22,942 nt of DNA. Origin: Mucilaginibacter sp. GTDB lineage: Bacteria > Bacteroidota > Bacteroidia > Sphingobacteriales > Sphingobacteriaceae. Shown one piece after another: positions 1-7,412 of the stretch. Position 1 is the stretch's first letter, and the number at the start of each line of letters is the position of its first letter. The stretch spans positions 1 to 22,942 of the forward strand of contig JAFAKI010000187.1 in the NCBI GenBank assembly GCA_019235595.1. Reading direction: 5' to 3'. A model generated the notes under the pieces. It saw nothing but the letters and a program-made list of their open reading frames with translations. It made no database searches and had not been told where the DNA came from. Both the position numbers and the translations under genes were made by a program.

Positions 1-2328
1 ATTGATACTGACTTTGACGATTCCGGCCGTCAGCGCGTAATCGACTATGTGGTTGATAAATATGGCAAAAACCAGGTGGCACAGATTATTACTTATGGCT
101 CCATGGCTGCCCGTACCAGTATTCAGGACGTAGGTCGCGTGCTGGATATGCCGCTATCCGAAGTGAGCGCCCTGAAAAAGCTGGTGCCCGAAACGCTTGG
201 TATTACGCTCCGTCAGGCAATCGATCAGGTACCTGAATTGCAAGAAATTTATAAAGATCCGGGGCTAAAAGGAACCGTATTGCGTGAAGCGGAAAAATTG
301 GAAGGTTCGGTTCGTAATACAGGCGTGCACGCTGCCGGTATCATTATCGCGCCGGACGATCTGACCAATATCGTTCCGGTAGCTACAGCGAAAGACTCCG
401 ATCTGTTGGTAACCCAGTTTGATGGCCGTGTGATTGAGGATGCGGGCGTTATCAAGATGGACTTTTTGGGCCTGAAAACCCTGACCATCATCAAAGATGC
501 ACTGCGACTGATCAAACAAAATCATGGTGTTGAGATCGACATAGATTATATCCCACTGGATGACCAGAAAACATTTGCGTTATATCAACGCGGAGATACC
601 AACGGGACGTTCCAGTTTGAAAGTGACGGTATGCAAATGTACCTGCGCGATCTGAAGCCCGATAAGTTTGAGGATTTGATCGCGATGAACGCGCTTTACC
701 GTCCAGGACCGATAGAGTACATCCCTAACTTTATCAGTCGTAAGCACGGTCGGGAGCCGATCACCTTCGATTTAGATGACATGGAAGAATACCTGGGCGA
801 AACCTACGGTATTACCGTGTACCAGGAACAGGTGATGCTTTTGTCGCAGAAACTGGCAGGCTTTAGCAAAGGCGATGCAGACGTGTTGCGTAAAGCAATG
901 GGTAAGAAGCAGATAGAGGTGTTGAATAAGATGGAGGCGCAGTTTATGGATGGGGCCATGGCAAAAGGTCACCCCAAGGATAAACTGACCAAAATATGGA
1001 CGGATTGGAAGGCTTTTGCCCAATACGCGTTTAACAAATCGCACTCCACTTGTTATGCCTTCGTTGCTTACCAGACTGCTTTCCTTAAAGCGCATTATCC
1101 GGCAGAATACATGGCTGCGGTATTGAATAACCAGAACTCGATTGAAAAGATTTCCTTCTTCATGGAGGAATGCCGTCGCATGGGCGTACCTGTGCTTGGT
1201 CCGGATATTAACGAGTCGGATATGGCATTCTCCGTAAATAAAAAAGGTGAAGTCCGTTTTGGATTAACAGGAGTAAAAGGGGTGGGTGAAAAAGCCATAG
1301 AAAGTATTATCGAGGAGCGGGAAAAGAATGGACCATACCAATCGGTATATGATTTTGCGAGGCGGTCAAATTCACGCTCAGTAAATAAAAAATCATATGA
1401 GAATTTGGTTTATAGCGGTGCTTTTGATGAGTTTAAACTGAACCGCTCCCAGTTCTTCGCCAAAACCGAAAATGGTATTCTTACAGGTGTTGAGCGATTG
1501 AGCAAATATGGTGTTGATTATCAGAATACACAAAGTAGTTCGCAATCCTCGCTTTTTGGTGGTTCTGTAGCATCATATATCCCCGAGCCGCCAATGCCGG
1601 AATGCGAGGAATGGCCACTGATAGAAAAGCTCAAATATGAAAAAGATGTGATCGGTATTTATCTGACTGGTCACCCGCTGGATAACTATAAGTTAGAGTT
1701 ACAACGCTATTGCAACGCAACAGTATCTGATTTGAATACTATGCAGAAGGCCCGCTCGGGTGAGGGTGGAGATGATGTTAAAGCAGCCTTTGCCGAGCTT
1801 CGCAACAAAGGGGAGCTAAGCATAGGTGGACTGGTTTCCAGCGTTCAGCACAAAATGACCAAAACCGGGAAACCGTTCGGTACATTTAAGCTGGAAGGTT
1901 ATAATGATTCGTATGAGTTTGCCCTGTTTGGTGACGATTATGTGAAATTTAGAAACCTGCTGGTAGATGGCTATTTCTTGCATATCAAAGGGAATATTGA
2001 AGAAAAATTCAGGCAAAAAGATAATTGGGATCTACGCATCGCCACTATGTCCTTGCTATCCGAAATGCGTGATAAGCTAACCAAATCGGTGACTGTTTGC
2101 ATTGATCTCAATTCATTGAGTGACAGCTTGATGGGTAATCTGGAACAGATTATTGAGGAGAATAATCAAAAATACCCGGTTAAAAATTGTACGCTACGGT
2201 TTATGGTAAGAGATATGGAAGAGTCGCTACTGATCGAGTTGCCGAGCAAAACTTTTAAGGTAAATCCAAGTGATGATTTAATGGCTGAAATACAGAGTTT
2301 AACGCATGCTGAGCCGGTGTTGAAGTAA
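1..2328 (+). CDS. dnaE: DNA polymerase III alpha subunit, 3' part (5' end outside window)
   Basis: This is the replicative polymerase subunit that extends DNA in the Pol III holoenzyme. The frame is open from base 1, giving 775 residues; the PHP domain and start codon lie upstream of the window. Fragment residues 2-6 (DTDFD) belong to the family's PDxDxDF motif. D2 should match the second catalytic Asp of E. coli (D403), and the first falls just outside. D154 in KMDFLGLKTL matches the third catalytic Asp (D555). FNKSHS, the ALYRPGP motif and YLTGHPL are intact. Residues 515-519 (QSSLF) fit the beta-clamp binding pentapeptide, and an OB-fold follows from about residue 590 (GELSIGGLVSS). Full-length relatives are about 1150-1250 residues. 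The next gene on this strand is trxA. Identification is secure; nothing looks broken. Confidence 0.97.
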   Translation: MDTDFDDSGRQRVIDYVVDKYGKNQVAQIITYGSMAARTSIQDVGRVLDMPLSEVSALKKLVPETLGITLRQAIDQVPELQEIYKDPGLKGTVLREAEKLEGSVRNTGVHAAGIIIAPDDLTNIVPVATAKDSDLLVTQFDGRVIEDAGVIKMDFLGLKTLTIIKDALRLIKQNHGVEIDIDYIPLDDQKTFALYQRGDTNGTFQFESDGMQMYLRDLKPDKFEDLIAMNALYRPGPIEYIPNFISRKHGREPITFDLDDMEEYLGETYGITVYQEQVMLLSQKLAGFSKGDADVLRKAMGKKQIEVLNKMEAQFMDGAMAKGHPKDKLTKIWTDWKAFAQYAFNKSHSTCYAFVAYQTAFLKAHYPAEYMAAVLNNQNSIEKISFFMEECRRMGVPVLGPDINESDMAFSVNKKGEVRFGLTGVKGVGEKAIESIIEEREKNGPYQSVYDFARRSNSRSVNKKSYENLVYSGAFDEFKLNRSQFFAKTENGILTGVERLSKYGVDYQNTQSSSQSSLFGGSVASYIPEPPMPECEEWPLIEKLKYEKDVIGIYLTGHPLDNYKLELQRYCNATVSDLNTMQKARSGEGGDDVKAAFAELRNKGELSIGGLVSSVQHKMTKTGKPFGTFKLEGYNDSYEFALFGDDYVKFRNLLVDGYFLHIKGNIEEKFRQKDNWDLRIATMSLLSEMRDKLTKSVTVCIDLNSLSDSLMGNLEQIIEENNQKYPVKNCTLRFMVRDMEESLLIELPSKTFKVNPSDDLMAEIQSLTHAEPVLK

Positions 2329-2329
2329 G

Positions 2330-2635
2330 CTAATTATTCAATTTTTTATTTCTTGAATAGTATACTGTACCGCTAATAATTGCAATTATTAGTGCTGAAG
2401 CTATAGTTGCTAGAGCGCCGACAAATAAATAGGCTATGCTAGGCATCCCTCTTGCTTCCCCCTTTGGTGCGCCATTAGATACAATTACTTGTCCAATAAA
2501 TAATAGCACCAAACCGATTGCAATCGTAAATAGCATTATGATTGCAATTGGGAAAGATATTTTATTTCTAACTCTTAATGATGATAGGATGACCTGAAGC
2601 ACTGGCGCGATGATTAAAAGTATAATTGATATCAT
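2330..2635 (-). CDS. Small three-helix membrane protein of unknown function
   Basis: The 101-residue product is not a family I recognise. Three hydrophobic stretches are clear: about residues 2-20, 28-52 and 66-92. A short polar stretch with Lys, Gly, Glu and Arg (about 56-62) lies between helices 2 and 3, and the tail RNKKLNN is basic. This layout is typical of a small integral inner-membrane protein and unlikely by chance. Its stop codon lies one base from the dnaE stop, so the two genes converge with no room for a terminator between them. The ATG at 2633-2635 follows a weak AAG-containing leader. The 233 bp upstream separates it from trxA on the other strand. A real gene is likely; its role is unknown. 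Confidence 0.6.
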   Translation of the reverse strand: MISIILLIIAPVLQVILSSLRVRNKISFPIAIIMLFTIAIGLVLLFIGQVIVSNGAPKGEARGMPSIAYLFVGALATIASALIIAIISGTVYYSRNKKLNN

Positions 2636-2812
2636 ATCTTACTGTTAATACTAGTAGTTAATAAAAGTAACCCAATACATGAGTTGTGTATTACACGGTT
2701 ATTGTTAATAAATTAATTTTAGCTTACCTGCCAATAAGCCTACATTTATTGTCACCTATAAGTTAATGTGTCATGTGTACATAATAGGATTGTCACATTG
2801 TCATAGGTACAC

Positions 2813-2844
2813 TTGTGGCAAGCAATTTGAATAGTATATATTTG
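2813..2844 (+). promoter_or_regulatory. Predicted promoter of trxA
   Basis: TTG at 2813-2815 and TATATTTG at 2837-2844 are separated by 21 bp. This matches the Bacteroidota primary-sigma consensus (TTTG/TTG, N19-21, TANNTTTG), with a perfect -7 element. The distance to the trxA ATG at 2869 leaves an AT-rich leader of about 18-20 nt. Confidence 0.75.
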
Positions 2845-2868
2845 TAAATAATTTAAATTTAAAAAATC

Positions 2869-3189
2869 ATGGCTTTAGAAATAACTGATGCAAACTTTGA
2901 AGAACTAGTTCTCAAAGCAGATAAACCGGTTTTAATTGACTTTTGGGCAGAATGGTGCGGTCCCTGTCGCATGGTTGGTCCTGTAGTTGAAGAAATCTCA
3001 AAAGAATATAGCGGCAAGGCTATTGTTGGTAAAGTAAATGTCGACAATAACCCAGGCATCTCAATGAAATTTGGTATCCGCAATATTCCTGCTTTGTTGT
3101 ACTTCAACAAAGGTGAAATTGTTGATAAACAAATCGGTGCAGTGCCAAAATCAATACTTGCCGGTAAGTTAGACAAACAGTTAGCATAA
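2869..3189 (+). CDS. trxA: Thioredoxin
   Basis: This small cytosolic dithiol-disulfide oxidoreductase is reduced by thioredoxin reductase and supplies electrons to targets such as ribonucleotide reductase and peroxiredoxins. The 106-residue length is normal for TrxA. The active site WAEWCGPC is intact, with the two catalytic cysteines in the CGPC motif, and the cis-proline loop reads NIPALLYF (E. coli: GIPTLLLF). There is no signal peptide, so it is the cytoplasmic form. The gene is monocistronic, with a consensus promoter upstream and a strong terminator directly downstream. The BCP-type peroxiredoxin at 12898-13359 is a plausible client encoded in the same window. Identification is secure. 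Confidence 0.97.
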   Translation: MALEITDANFEELVLKADKPVLIDFWAEWCGPCRMVGPVVEEISKEYSGKAIVGKVNVDNNPGISMKFGIRNIPALLYFNKGEIVDKQIGAVPKSILAGKLDKQLA

Positions 3190-3208
3190 TATATATTCAA
3201 CGAGTACG

Positions 3209-3247
3209 AAATAGCCTGTCTCAGATTCTGAGACAGGCTATTTTTTT
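3209..3247 (+). terminator. Strong intrinsic terminator after trxA
   Basis: A perfect 16-bp stem has arms 3209-3224 and 3228-3243 and a 3-nt loop, followed by a T run through 3247. It begins 20 bp after the trxA stop. The A run on the left arm means it could also act on the opposite strand. Confidence 0.93.
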
Positions 3248-3248
3248 G

Positions 3249-3322
3249 GACACGATTTAAAGATTTATTGGATTTACAAGAGTCATGGTAATCATTTTAA
3301 TCTTTAAATCGTGTCTTTTTTT
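3249..3322 (+). repeat. Second hairpin made of GATTTA-type units; probable back-up terminator
   Basis: Perfect 17-bp arms (3249-3265 and 3299-3315) enclose 33 nt and are followed by seven T residues (3316-3322). The left half repeats GATTTA at 3254, 3262 and 3271. The right half repeats its reverse complement as GTAATC (3288), TTAATC (3297) and TAAATC (3305), so the spacing is 8-9 bp. It immediately follows the trxA terminator. It shares its architecture (facing arrays of short units) with the elements at 10638, 15721 and 18457. Confidence 0.8.
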
Positions 3323-3323
3323 G

Positions 3324-3354
3324 TTTGAATACACCAATCTGTTAACTACATTAG
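3324..3354 (+). promoter_or_regulatory. Possible promoter of the DUF58 gene
   Basis: TTTG at 3324-3327 and TACATTAG at 3347-3354 are 19 bp apart. The -7 element deviates from TANNTTTG at one position. It ends 4 bp before the ATG at 3359, so transcription would begin at or next to the start codon (leaderless or nearly so). Confidence 0.4.
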
Positions 3355-3358
3355 CGGT

Positions 3359-4279
3359 ATGCCCAAACTAAGCGATGAACAGGAAATACGGCACCTGGCC
3401 AATCTTGAGCTACTGGCCCGGCAGGTAGTGGAAGGGTTTATTACCGGCTTACATCAAAGCCCTTTTCATGGTTTTTCTGTGGAGTTTGCCGAGCACCGCT
3501 TGTATAATAACGGTGAGTCGGTAAAAAATATCGACTGGAAATTGCTGGCGCGGACCGATAAGCTGTTCGTCAAGCAGTTTGAGGAAGAAACCAACCTGCG
3601 TTGTTACCTGCTGCTGGATACTTCATCATCGATGAATTACCCCGAAAAGGGGATAGATAAGCTCCAGTTTTCTATTTATGCAGTGGCTTCTTTGGCGTAT
3701 CTGTTCAAAAGACAGAGAGACGCTTTCGGCTTATGCTTATTTTCTGATAAGATCGACTGGATCAGCGCTGCGCGATCAACCTCAAAACACCTTTTCTACC
3801 TTTTTGCCGAACTGGAAAAAGCATATAATCAGCCTAAAAAAAATGCAACAACCAATATTACCAGTGTATTACACCATATAGCTGAAGAGGTACATCAGCG
3901 CTCCATGATCATCATCTTTAGTGATATGCTGGAGAATAATTACACAGAAGAAAAGTTGCAGGCGCTATTCGCAGCCATTCAGCATTTAAAATATAATAAG
4001 CACGAGGTAGTGATATTTAACGTGAACGATCGTCACAAGGAATTGGATTTTGATTTCGACAACCGCCCGCATCATTTTGTAGATATTGAAAGCGGGGAGG
4101 AGATTAAAGTTCACCCTAATAAAATCCGCGAGGCTTACCGGTCAAACCTGGATAATTATCGCCATCAGTTGGAACTCAAATGCGCCCAGTATCAGATCGA
4201 CCTGGTGGATGCCAATATTCACGATGGATATAATAATATTCTGAAAGCCTACCTGGTGAAGCGGAATAGCATGATTTGA
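3359..4279 (+). CDS. DUF58 / von Willebrand A-like domain protein
   Basis: The 306-residue product belongs to the DUF58 family, often found with MoxR-type AAA+ ATPases and Bat-type vWA proteins; no MoxR gene is visible here. The family core reads HRLYNNGESVKNIDWK followed by ARTDKLFVKQFEEE (about residues 46-77). A MIDAS-type metal site follows as DTSSSM, with D87, S89 and S91. No signal peptide or transmembrane helix is evident, so it is probably cytoplasmic. The family's exact biochemical role is not established; chaperone-like or metal-dependent scaffolding roles are guesses. The start is supported because an in-frame stop lies at 3326-3328 and no other start codon lies between it and the ATG. 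It stands alone between two terminators. Confidence 0.9.
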   Translation: MPKLSDEQEIRHLANLELLARQVVEGFITGLHQSPFHGFSVEFAEHRLYNNGESVKNIDWKLLARTDKLFVKQFEEETNLRCYLLLDTSSSMNYPEKGIDKLQFSIYAVASLAYLFKRQRDAFGLCLFSDKIDWISAARSTSKHLFYLFAELEKAYNQPKKNATTNITSVLHHIAEEVHQRSMIIIFSDMLENNYTEEKLQALFAAIQHLKYNKHEVVIFNVNDRHKELDFDFDNRPHHFVDIESGEEIKVHPNKIREAYRSNLDNYRHQLELKCAQYQIDLVDANIHDGYNNILKAYLVKRNSMI

Positions 4280-4295
4280 GTAACAAATTAAATAC

Positions 4296-4320
4296 AAAAA
4301 CGGCTCAAACAGCGTTTTTA
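4296..4320 (+). terminator. Probable terminator after the DUF58 gene
   Basis: The left arm AAAAAC (4296-4301) pairs with GTTTTT (4314-4319), and GCT (4303-4305) pairs with AGC (4311-4313) around a CAAAC loop, leaving one bulged G. It lies 16 bp after the DUF58 stop. The U run is part of the stem, so strength is uncertain. Confidence 0.5.
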
Positions 4321-4388
4321 AAACAGAAATCAAATATTAGATTTGTTGCTGCCACTTTTTATAGAATACCTATTTAAATATTCATTTA

Positions 4389-6128
4389 ATGGACGATATC
4401 CAGATTAAAAAGCAACCGAAGAAATACGATGCCATTATTGTTGGTTCGGGTGCCGGCGGCGGTATGGCCGCGTATGTTTTAGCTAATGCGGGTTTAAAAG
4501 TTTGTTTGCTCGAAGCAGGCCCAAATTATGATCCTCGTGAAAACTCATCGCAATTAAAAAATCCATGGGAATCGCCGCGCCGTGGCGCCAGCACCAAATT
4601 CCGCCCGTTTGGCGATTTTGACGGTTGCTACTGGGGCTGGGAAATTGATGGCGAGCCATACACCCAAAAAGACGGAAGTAACTGGGAATGGTGGCGTGCC
4701 CGTATGGTGGGCGGCCGTACCAATCACTGGGGACGTATCTCTTTACGCTTCGGCCCTAATGATTTTAAACGCCGCAGTATAGATGGTTTGGGTGATGATT
4801 GGCCGATTGGATATGATGATGTAAAACCTTACTATGATAAAATAGATAAGCTGATCGGCGTATTCGGCACAAATGAAGGTTTGTACAATGACCCGGATGG
4901 TATATTTTTACCTCCGCCAAAACCGAGGTTGCACGAGTTATTTATAAAGAAAGCCGCTGGTAATATCAATATCCCGGTAATACCTTCAAGGCTATCCATA
5001 TTGACCAAGAAGATCAATAAAGATCGTGAAGCATGTTTCTATTGCGCACAATGCGGCCGTAGCTGTAAAATTTATGGCGACTTTTCATCTTCATCGGTAT
5101 TGGTAAAACCGGCAGTTGCTACCGGCAATGTTGACCTGGTAGTAAACGCAATGGCACGCGAGGTATTAACTGGTCGCGATGGTTTGGCAACAGGCGTTTC
5201 CTATGTGAACAAAGAGGATATGCAGGAATACCAGGTATTTGGCCGCACAGTAATACTGGCCGCCAGCGCCTGCGAAAGCGCCAGGTTAATGCTGAACTCT
5301 AAATCAAGCCGTTACCCCAATGGCATTGGCAACTCAAGCGGTGTGGTAGGTAAATACCTGCACGACTCTACCGGCGCCGATATGGGGGGTATTATCCCGG
5401 CATTGTTTGATCGTAAACGTTATAACGAAGACGGCGTAGGCGGTATGCACGTGTATACCCCATGGTGGTTGGATAATAAAAAACTGGATTTCCCTCGCGG
5501 TTATCACATCGAATACGGTGGTGGTTTCGGTATGCCATTATATGGCTTCAATTGGGATATTCAAAACCTGAATGGCGCTTACAAAATTCATGGCAAACAA
5601 AAAGAAGCCGGTGGTTATGGTGCTTCGCTTAAGGAAGATTACCGTTATTTCTTCGGCGCGCATGTAGGTATGGCCGGCAGGGGTGAAGGTATTGCCCGCG
5701 AGGACAGCTATTGCGAGATCGATCCGAATGTGGTAGATAAATATGGTATCCCGGTATTGCGTTTCCATACCAAATGGACCGATTACGAGATCAACCAGGC
5801 TAAGCACATGAAGGAAACTTTTAAGGAAATCCTGCATTCGATGGGCGCGGTGGTTACCTGGGGTGGAGATGATGGGCCGCACAATAATTGGGGTTTGCAC
5901 AATCCGGGCAATATCATTCACGAGGCCGGAACGGTTCGTATGGGTAATGATGCTAAGAAATCGCCTTTGAATAAATACAGCCAGTCGCACGATGTAAAAA
6001 ACCTGTTCTGTGTAGATGGCGGGCAGTTTGTATCGCAGGCCGACAAGAATATCACCTGGACGATATTGGCGCTTTCGATGCGTGCATCAGAGTATATAGT
6101 TGATCAAATGAAGAAACAAAATATTTAA
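4389..6128 (+). CDS. GMC-family FAD-dependent dehydrogenase, large subunit, with four-Cys Fe-S motif
   Basis: This is the catalytic flavoprotein of a gluconate/glucoside dehydrogenase-like complex (579 residues). The N-terminal FAD motif is GSGAGGG (residues 19-25; G19, G21, G24). The predicted active-site pair is H511 in HEAGTVRMG and N554 in DKNITWT, 43 residues apart as in other GMC enzymes. C216, C219, C222 and C226 form CxxCxxCxxxC in the region where related FAD-glucose dehydrogenases hold a 3Fe-4S cluster, so an Fe-S relay is likely. There is no signal peptide. The partner encoded 10 bp downstream carries a twin-arginine-like lipoprotein signal and may export the folded complex. A periplasmic sugar or glycoside 3-dehydrogenase is my best guess, because GMC plus Gluconate_2-dh3 pairs are known for that activity. 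The substrate cannot be read from sequence. Confidence 0.9.
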   Translation: MDDIQIKKQPKKYDAIIVGSGAGGGMAAYVLANAGLKVCLLEAGPNYDPRENSSQLKNPWESPRRGASTKFRPFGDFDGCYWGWEIDGEPYTQKDGSNWEWWRARMVGGRTNHWGRISLRFGPNDFKRRSIDGLGDDWPIGYDDVKPYYDKIDKLIGVFGTNEGLYNDPDGIFLPPPKPRLHELFIKKAAGNINIPVIPSRLSILTKKINKDREACFYCAQCGRSCKIYGDFSSSSVLVKPAVATGNVDLVVNAMAREVLTGRDGLATGVSYVNKEDMQEYQVFGRTVILAASACESARLMLNSKSSRYPNGIGNSSGVVGKYLHDSTGADMGGIIPALFDRKRYNEDGVGGMHVYTPWWLDNKKLDFPRGYHIEYGGGFGMPLYGFNWDIQNLNGAYKIHGKQKEAGGYGASLKEDYRYFFGAHVGMAGRGEGIAREDSYCEIDPNVVDKYGIPVLRFHTKWTDYEINQAKHMKETFKEILHSMGAVVTWGGDDGPHNNWGLHNPGNIIHEAGTVRMGNDAKKSPLNKYSQSHDVKNLFCVDGGQFVSQADKNITWTILALSMRASEYIVDQMKKQNI

Positions 6129-6138
6129 TTCTGTTATC

Positions 6139-6819
6139 ATGGATAGAAGAGATTCCCTTAAAGCCCTGATCGTTGGTGGTATATCCACCTCGGTTTTGCT
6201 GGATGCCTGCAAGCAACCTGCAAAAGAGGGTGCTGAGAATACCGAAAATAAAGATGCTAAAGGTCCGGATGAGTCCGACCGTATGGCGGAAGAAAAGTTA
6301 GTAAATAAACAGCTCCGCGAAGCGCCAAAATTCTTCACCGCAAATGAAATGGCTACCATCACCATTTTGGGCGATATTATTATCCCTAAAGATGCGGTGA
6401 GCGGCAGTGCCTCAGATGCTAAAGTGCCTGATTTTATTGAGTTCATTGTAAAAGATATGCCCGAACACCAGGTGCCCATGCGCGGTGGTTTGCGCTGGTT
6501 GGATATGCAATGCCTAAAACGGTATGATAAGGCGTTTAAAGATTGCAACCATACACAGCAAATGGAAATGGTTGACGAGATTGCATGGCCTAAGAAAGCA
6601 AAACCCGAAATGCACCAGGGAGTAGCTTTCTTTAACCTGATGCGCAATCTAACCGCCACCGGATTTTATACTTCAGAAATAGGTGTAAAAGATGTAGGCT
6701 ATAAAGGTAACGCGCCAAACCATTGGAACGGTGTACCCGATGATGTATTGAAACAATACAACATGGCTTACACCGAAAAAGAACTGAAGGAATGCATCAG
6801 TTTTGATACTAAAGCATAA
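6139..6819 (+). CDS. Gluconate 2-dehydrogenase subunit 3-like protein, exported partner of the GMC dehydrogenase
   Basis: The 226-residue product resembles the Gluconate_2-dh3 family, the small subunit of membrane-associated GMC dehydrogenases. The N-terminus MDRRDSLKAL carries an Arg-Arg pair before a hydrophobic stretch and a lipobox-like LLDAC with C24. This suggests Tat export of an acylated lipoprotein. Residues about 25-60 are a charged linker. The conserved family part begins near FFTANEMATITILGDIIIP (about 70-88) and contains the GGLRWLDM segment. It starts 10 bp after the large-subunit stop and ends in a terminator, so the two form one operon. No cytochrome c gene follows, so the electron acceptor must be encoded elsewhere. 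The family call is good; lipidation is inferred. Confidence 0.87.
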   Translation: MDRRDSLKALIVGGISTSVLLDACKQPAKEGAENTENKDAKGPDESDRMAEEKLVNKQLREAPKFFTANEMATITILGDIIIPKDAVSGSASDAKVPDFIEFIVKDMPEHQVPMRGGLRWLDMQCLKRYDKAFKDCNHTQQMEMVDEIAWPKKAKPEMHQGVAFFNLMRNLTATGFYTSEIGVKDVGYKGNAPNHWNGVPDDVLKQYNMAYTEKELKECISFDTKA

Positions 6820-6822
6820 ACC

Positions 6823-6851
6823 AAATGCCCCGACTATAACCGGGGCATTTT
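6823..6851 (+). terminator. Terminator of the GMC dehydrogenase operon
   Basis: A perfect 10-bp GC-rich stem (arms 6823-6832 and 6841-6850) with an 8-nt loop begins 3 bp after the stop codon and runs into a short T run (TTTTG). Confidence 0.85.
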
Positions 6852-6889
6852 GTTGATTCCTGTATTCGAGCGTTTCCTTAATGTATTGA

Positions 6890-6945
6890 TAATGTTAAGA
6901 TTAGATTTGGTGTAAACATGTTTTTATCATCTAATCATAACATTA
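6890..6945. repeat. 56-bp interrupted palindrome
   Basis: The 17-nt arms (6890-6906 and 6929-6945) are complementary at 16 of 17 positions. The 22-nt spacer contains the small palindrome AAACATGTTT (6914-6923). No T run follows on the + strand, so it does not look like a terminator. It ends 18 bp before the TAATTTTG box at 6964, so its right arm occupies the -33 region of that putative promoter. An operator is more likely than a terminator. Confidence 0.7.
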
Positions 6946-6963
6946 ACTTAAAATAAGAGGCGG

Positions 6964-7078
6964 TAATTTTGCGCCAGTTAAATGCCGGATATTTCAAATC
7001 ATCGCCTCGTTCTTTATTCCGGTATTTTAAGATCAGTTAATAGTTATTATAAAGAGAGCTTGCTCTCTTTATTTGTTT
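6964..7078 (+). ncRNA. Candidate small RNA of about 100 nt (promoter box, stem-loop, terminator)
   Basis: TAATTTTG at 6964-6971 is a perfect TANNTTTG -7 element, although no TTTG lies at the usual -33 distance. Transcription would start near 6976. The predicted RNA folds 6980-6989 against 7018-7027 (10 pairs, one G-U), extendable by a bulged UUAA pairing. It ends with the hairpin 7049-7072 followed by TTTGTTTTT. No convincing protein fits; a 35-codon ORF at 6982-7089 runs through the terminator hairpin. This is inference from structure only. Confidence 0.4.
7049..7078. terminator. Hairpin terminator at the 3' end of the ferredoxin gene
   Basis: An 11-bp stem (arms 7049-7059 and 7062-7072) has only two unpaired loop bases. 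T-rich sequence follows on the + strand. On the - strand the hairpin lies 20 bp past the ferredoxin stop, so it may terminate both strands. Confidence 0.65.
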
Positions 7079-7092
7079 TTATAAGGTGATAT

Positions 7093-7410
7093 TTATTCTT
7101 CACCGCGTATCCGGAATACCATTCCATTCATATCTTCTTTGATCCTCAGTTGGCAAGCCAGGCGGCTGTCCGGGCCGGCATCCGGTAAAGTATCCAACAG
7201 GTCAAGTTCAACATCCGATGGATGAAAATATTGCTCGGGCCCCTCCAAAACCTGCACATGGCAGGTAGCACAAAGCGCCATGCCTCCACAAGTAGCTAAA
7301 ATATGGTGATCCGCCGCTTTTAAGACCTCCATTAGGCTTAGATTTATATCTTCTGGTATCTCAACGGGCTCTCTGTGGCCGTTTCTGTCCTCAATAGTTA
7401 AAGTGATCAT
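7093..7410 (-). CDS. Adrenodoxin-type [2Fe-2S] ferredoxin
   Basis: This 105-residue cytosolic electron carrier has the cluster-binding pattern C41, C47, C50 and C86. These sit in CGGMALCATC and RLACQL, the C-x5-C-x2-C...C spacing of adrenodoxin/ISC-type ferredoxins rather than the plant type. The acidic helix around 66-74 (DVELDLLDT) is the usual partner-docking surface. It starts 2 bp after the reductase gene and is surely co-transcribed with it, so the reductase is its likely electron donor. The final acceptor (monooxygenase, desaturase, heme or Fe-S assembly) is not encoded nearby. It ends at a hairpin shared with a candidate small RNA on the other strand. Confidence 0.93.
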   Translation of the reverse strand: MITLTIEDRNGHREPVEIPEDINLSLMEVLKAADHHILATCGGMALCATCHVQVLEGPEQYFHPSDVELDLLDTLPDAGPDSRLACQLRIKEDMNGMVFRIRGEE

Positions 7411-7412
7411 AA

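Noticed and set aside
1..48. Start of dnaE at the GTG at position 49
   Set aside because: The frame is open to base 1 and residues before it (DTDFDDSGRQRVIDYV) match the polymerase active-site motif, so the gene simply begins outside the window.
772..1095. Long reverse-strand ORFs inside dnaE, the GMC gene, the aminotransferase and others
   Set aside because: They lie wholly within well-supported genes, lack any recognisable motif and are cysteine/histidine-rich in the manner of antisense frames.
6982..7089. 35-codon ORF (MPDISNHRLV...) after the TAATTTTG box
   Set aside because: It reads straight through the terminator hairpin at 7049-7072 and has no recognisable features; a non-coding RNA explains the region better. 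Not excluded as a small peptide.
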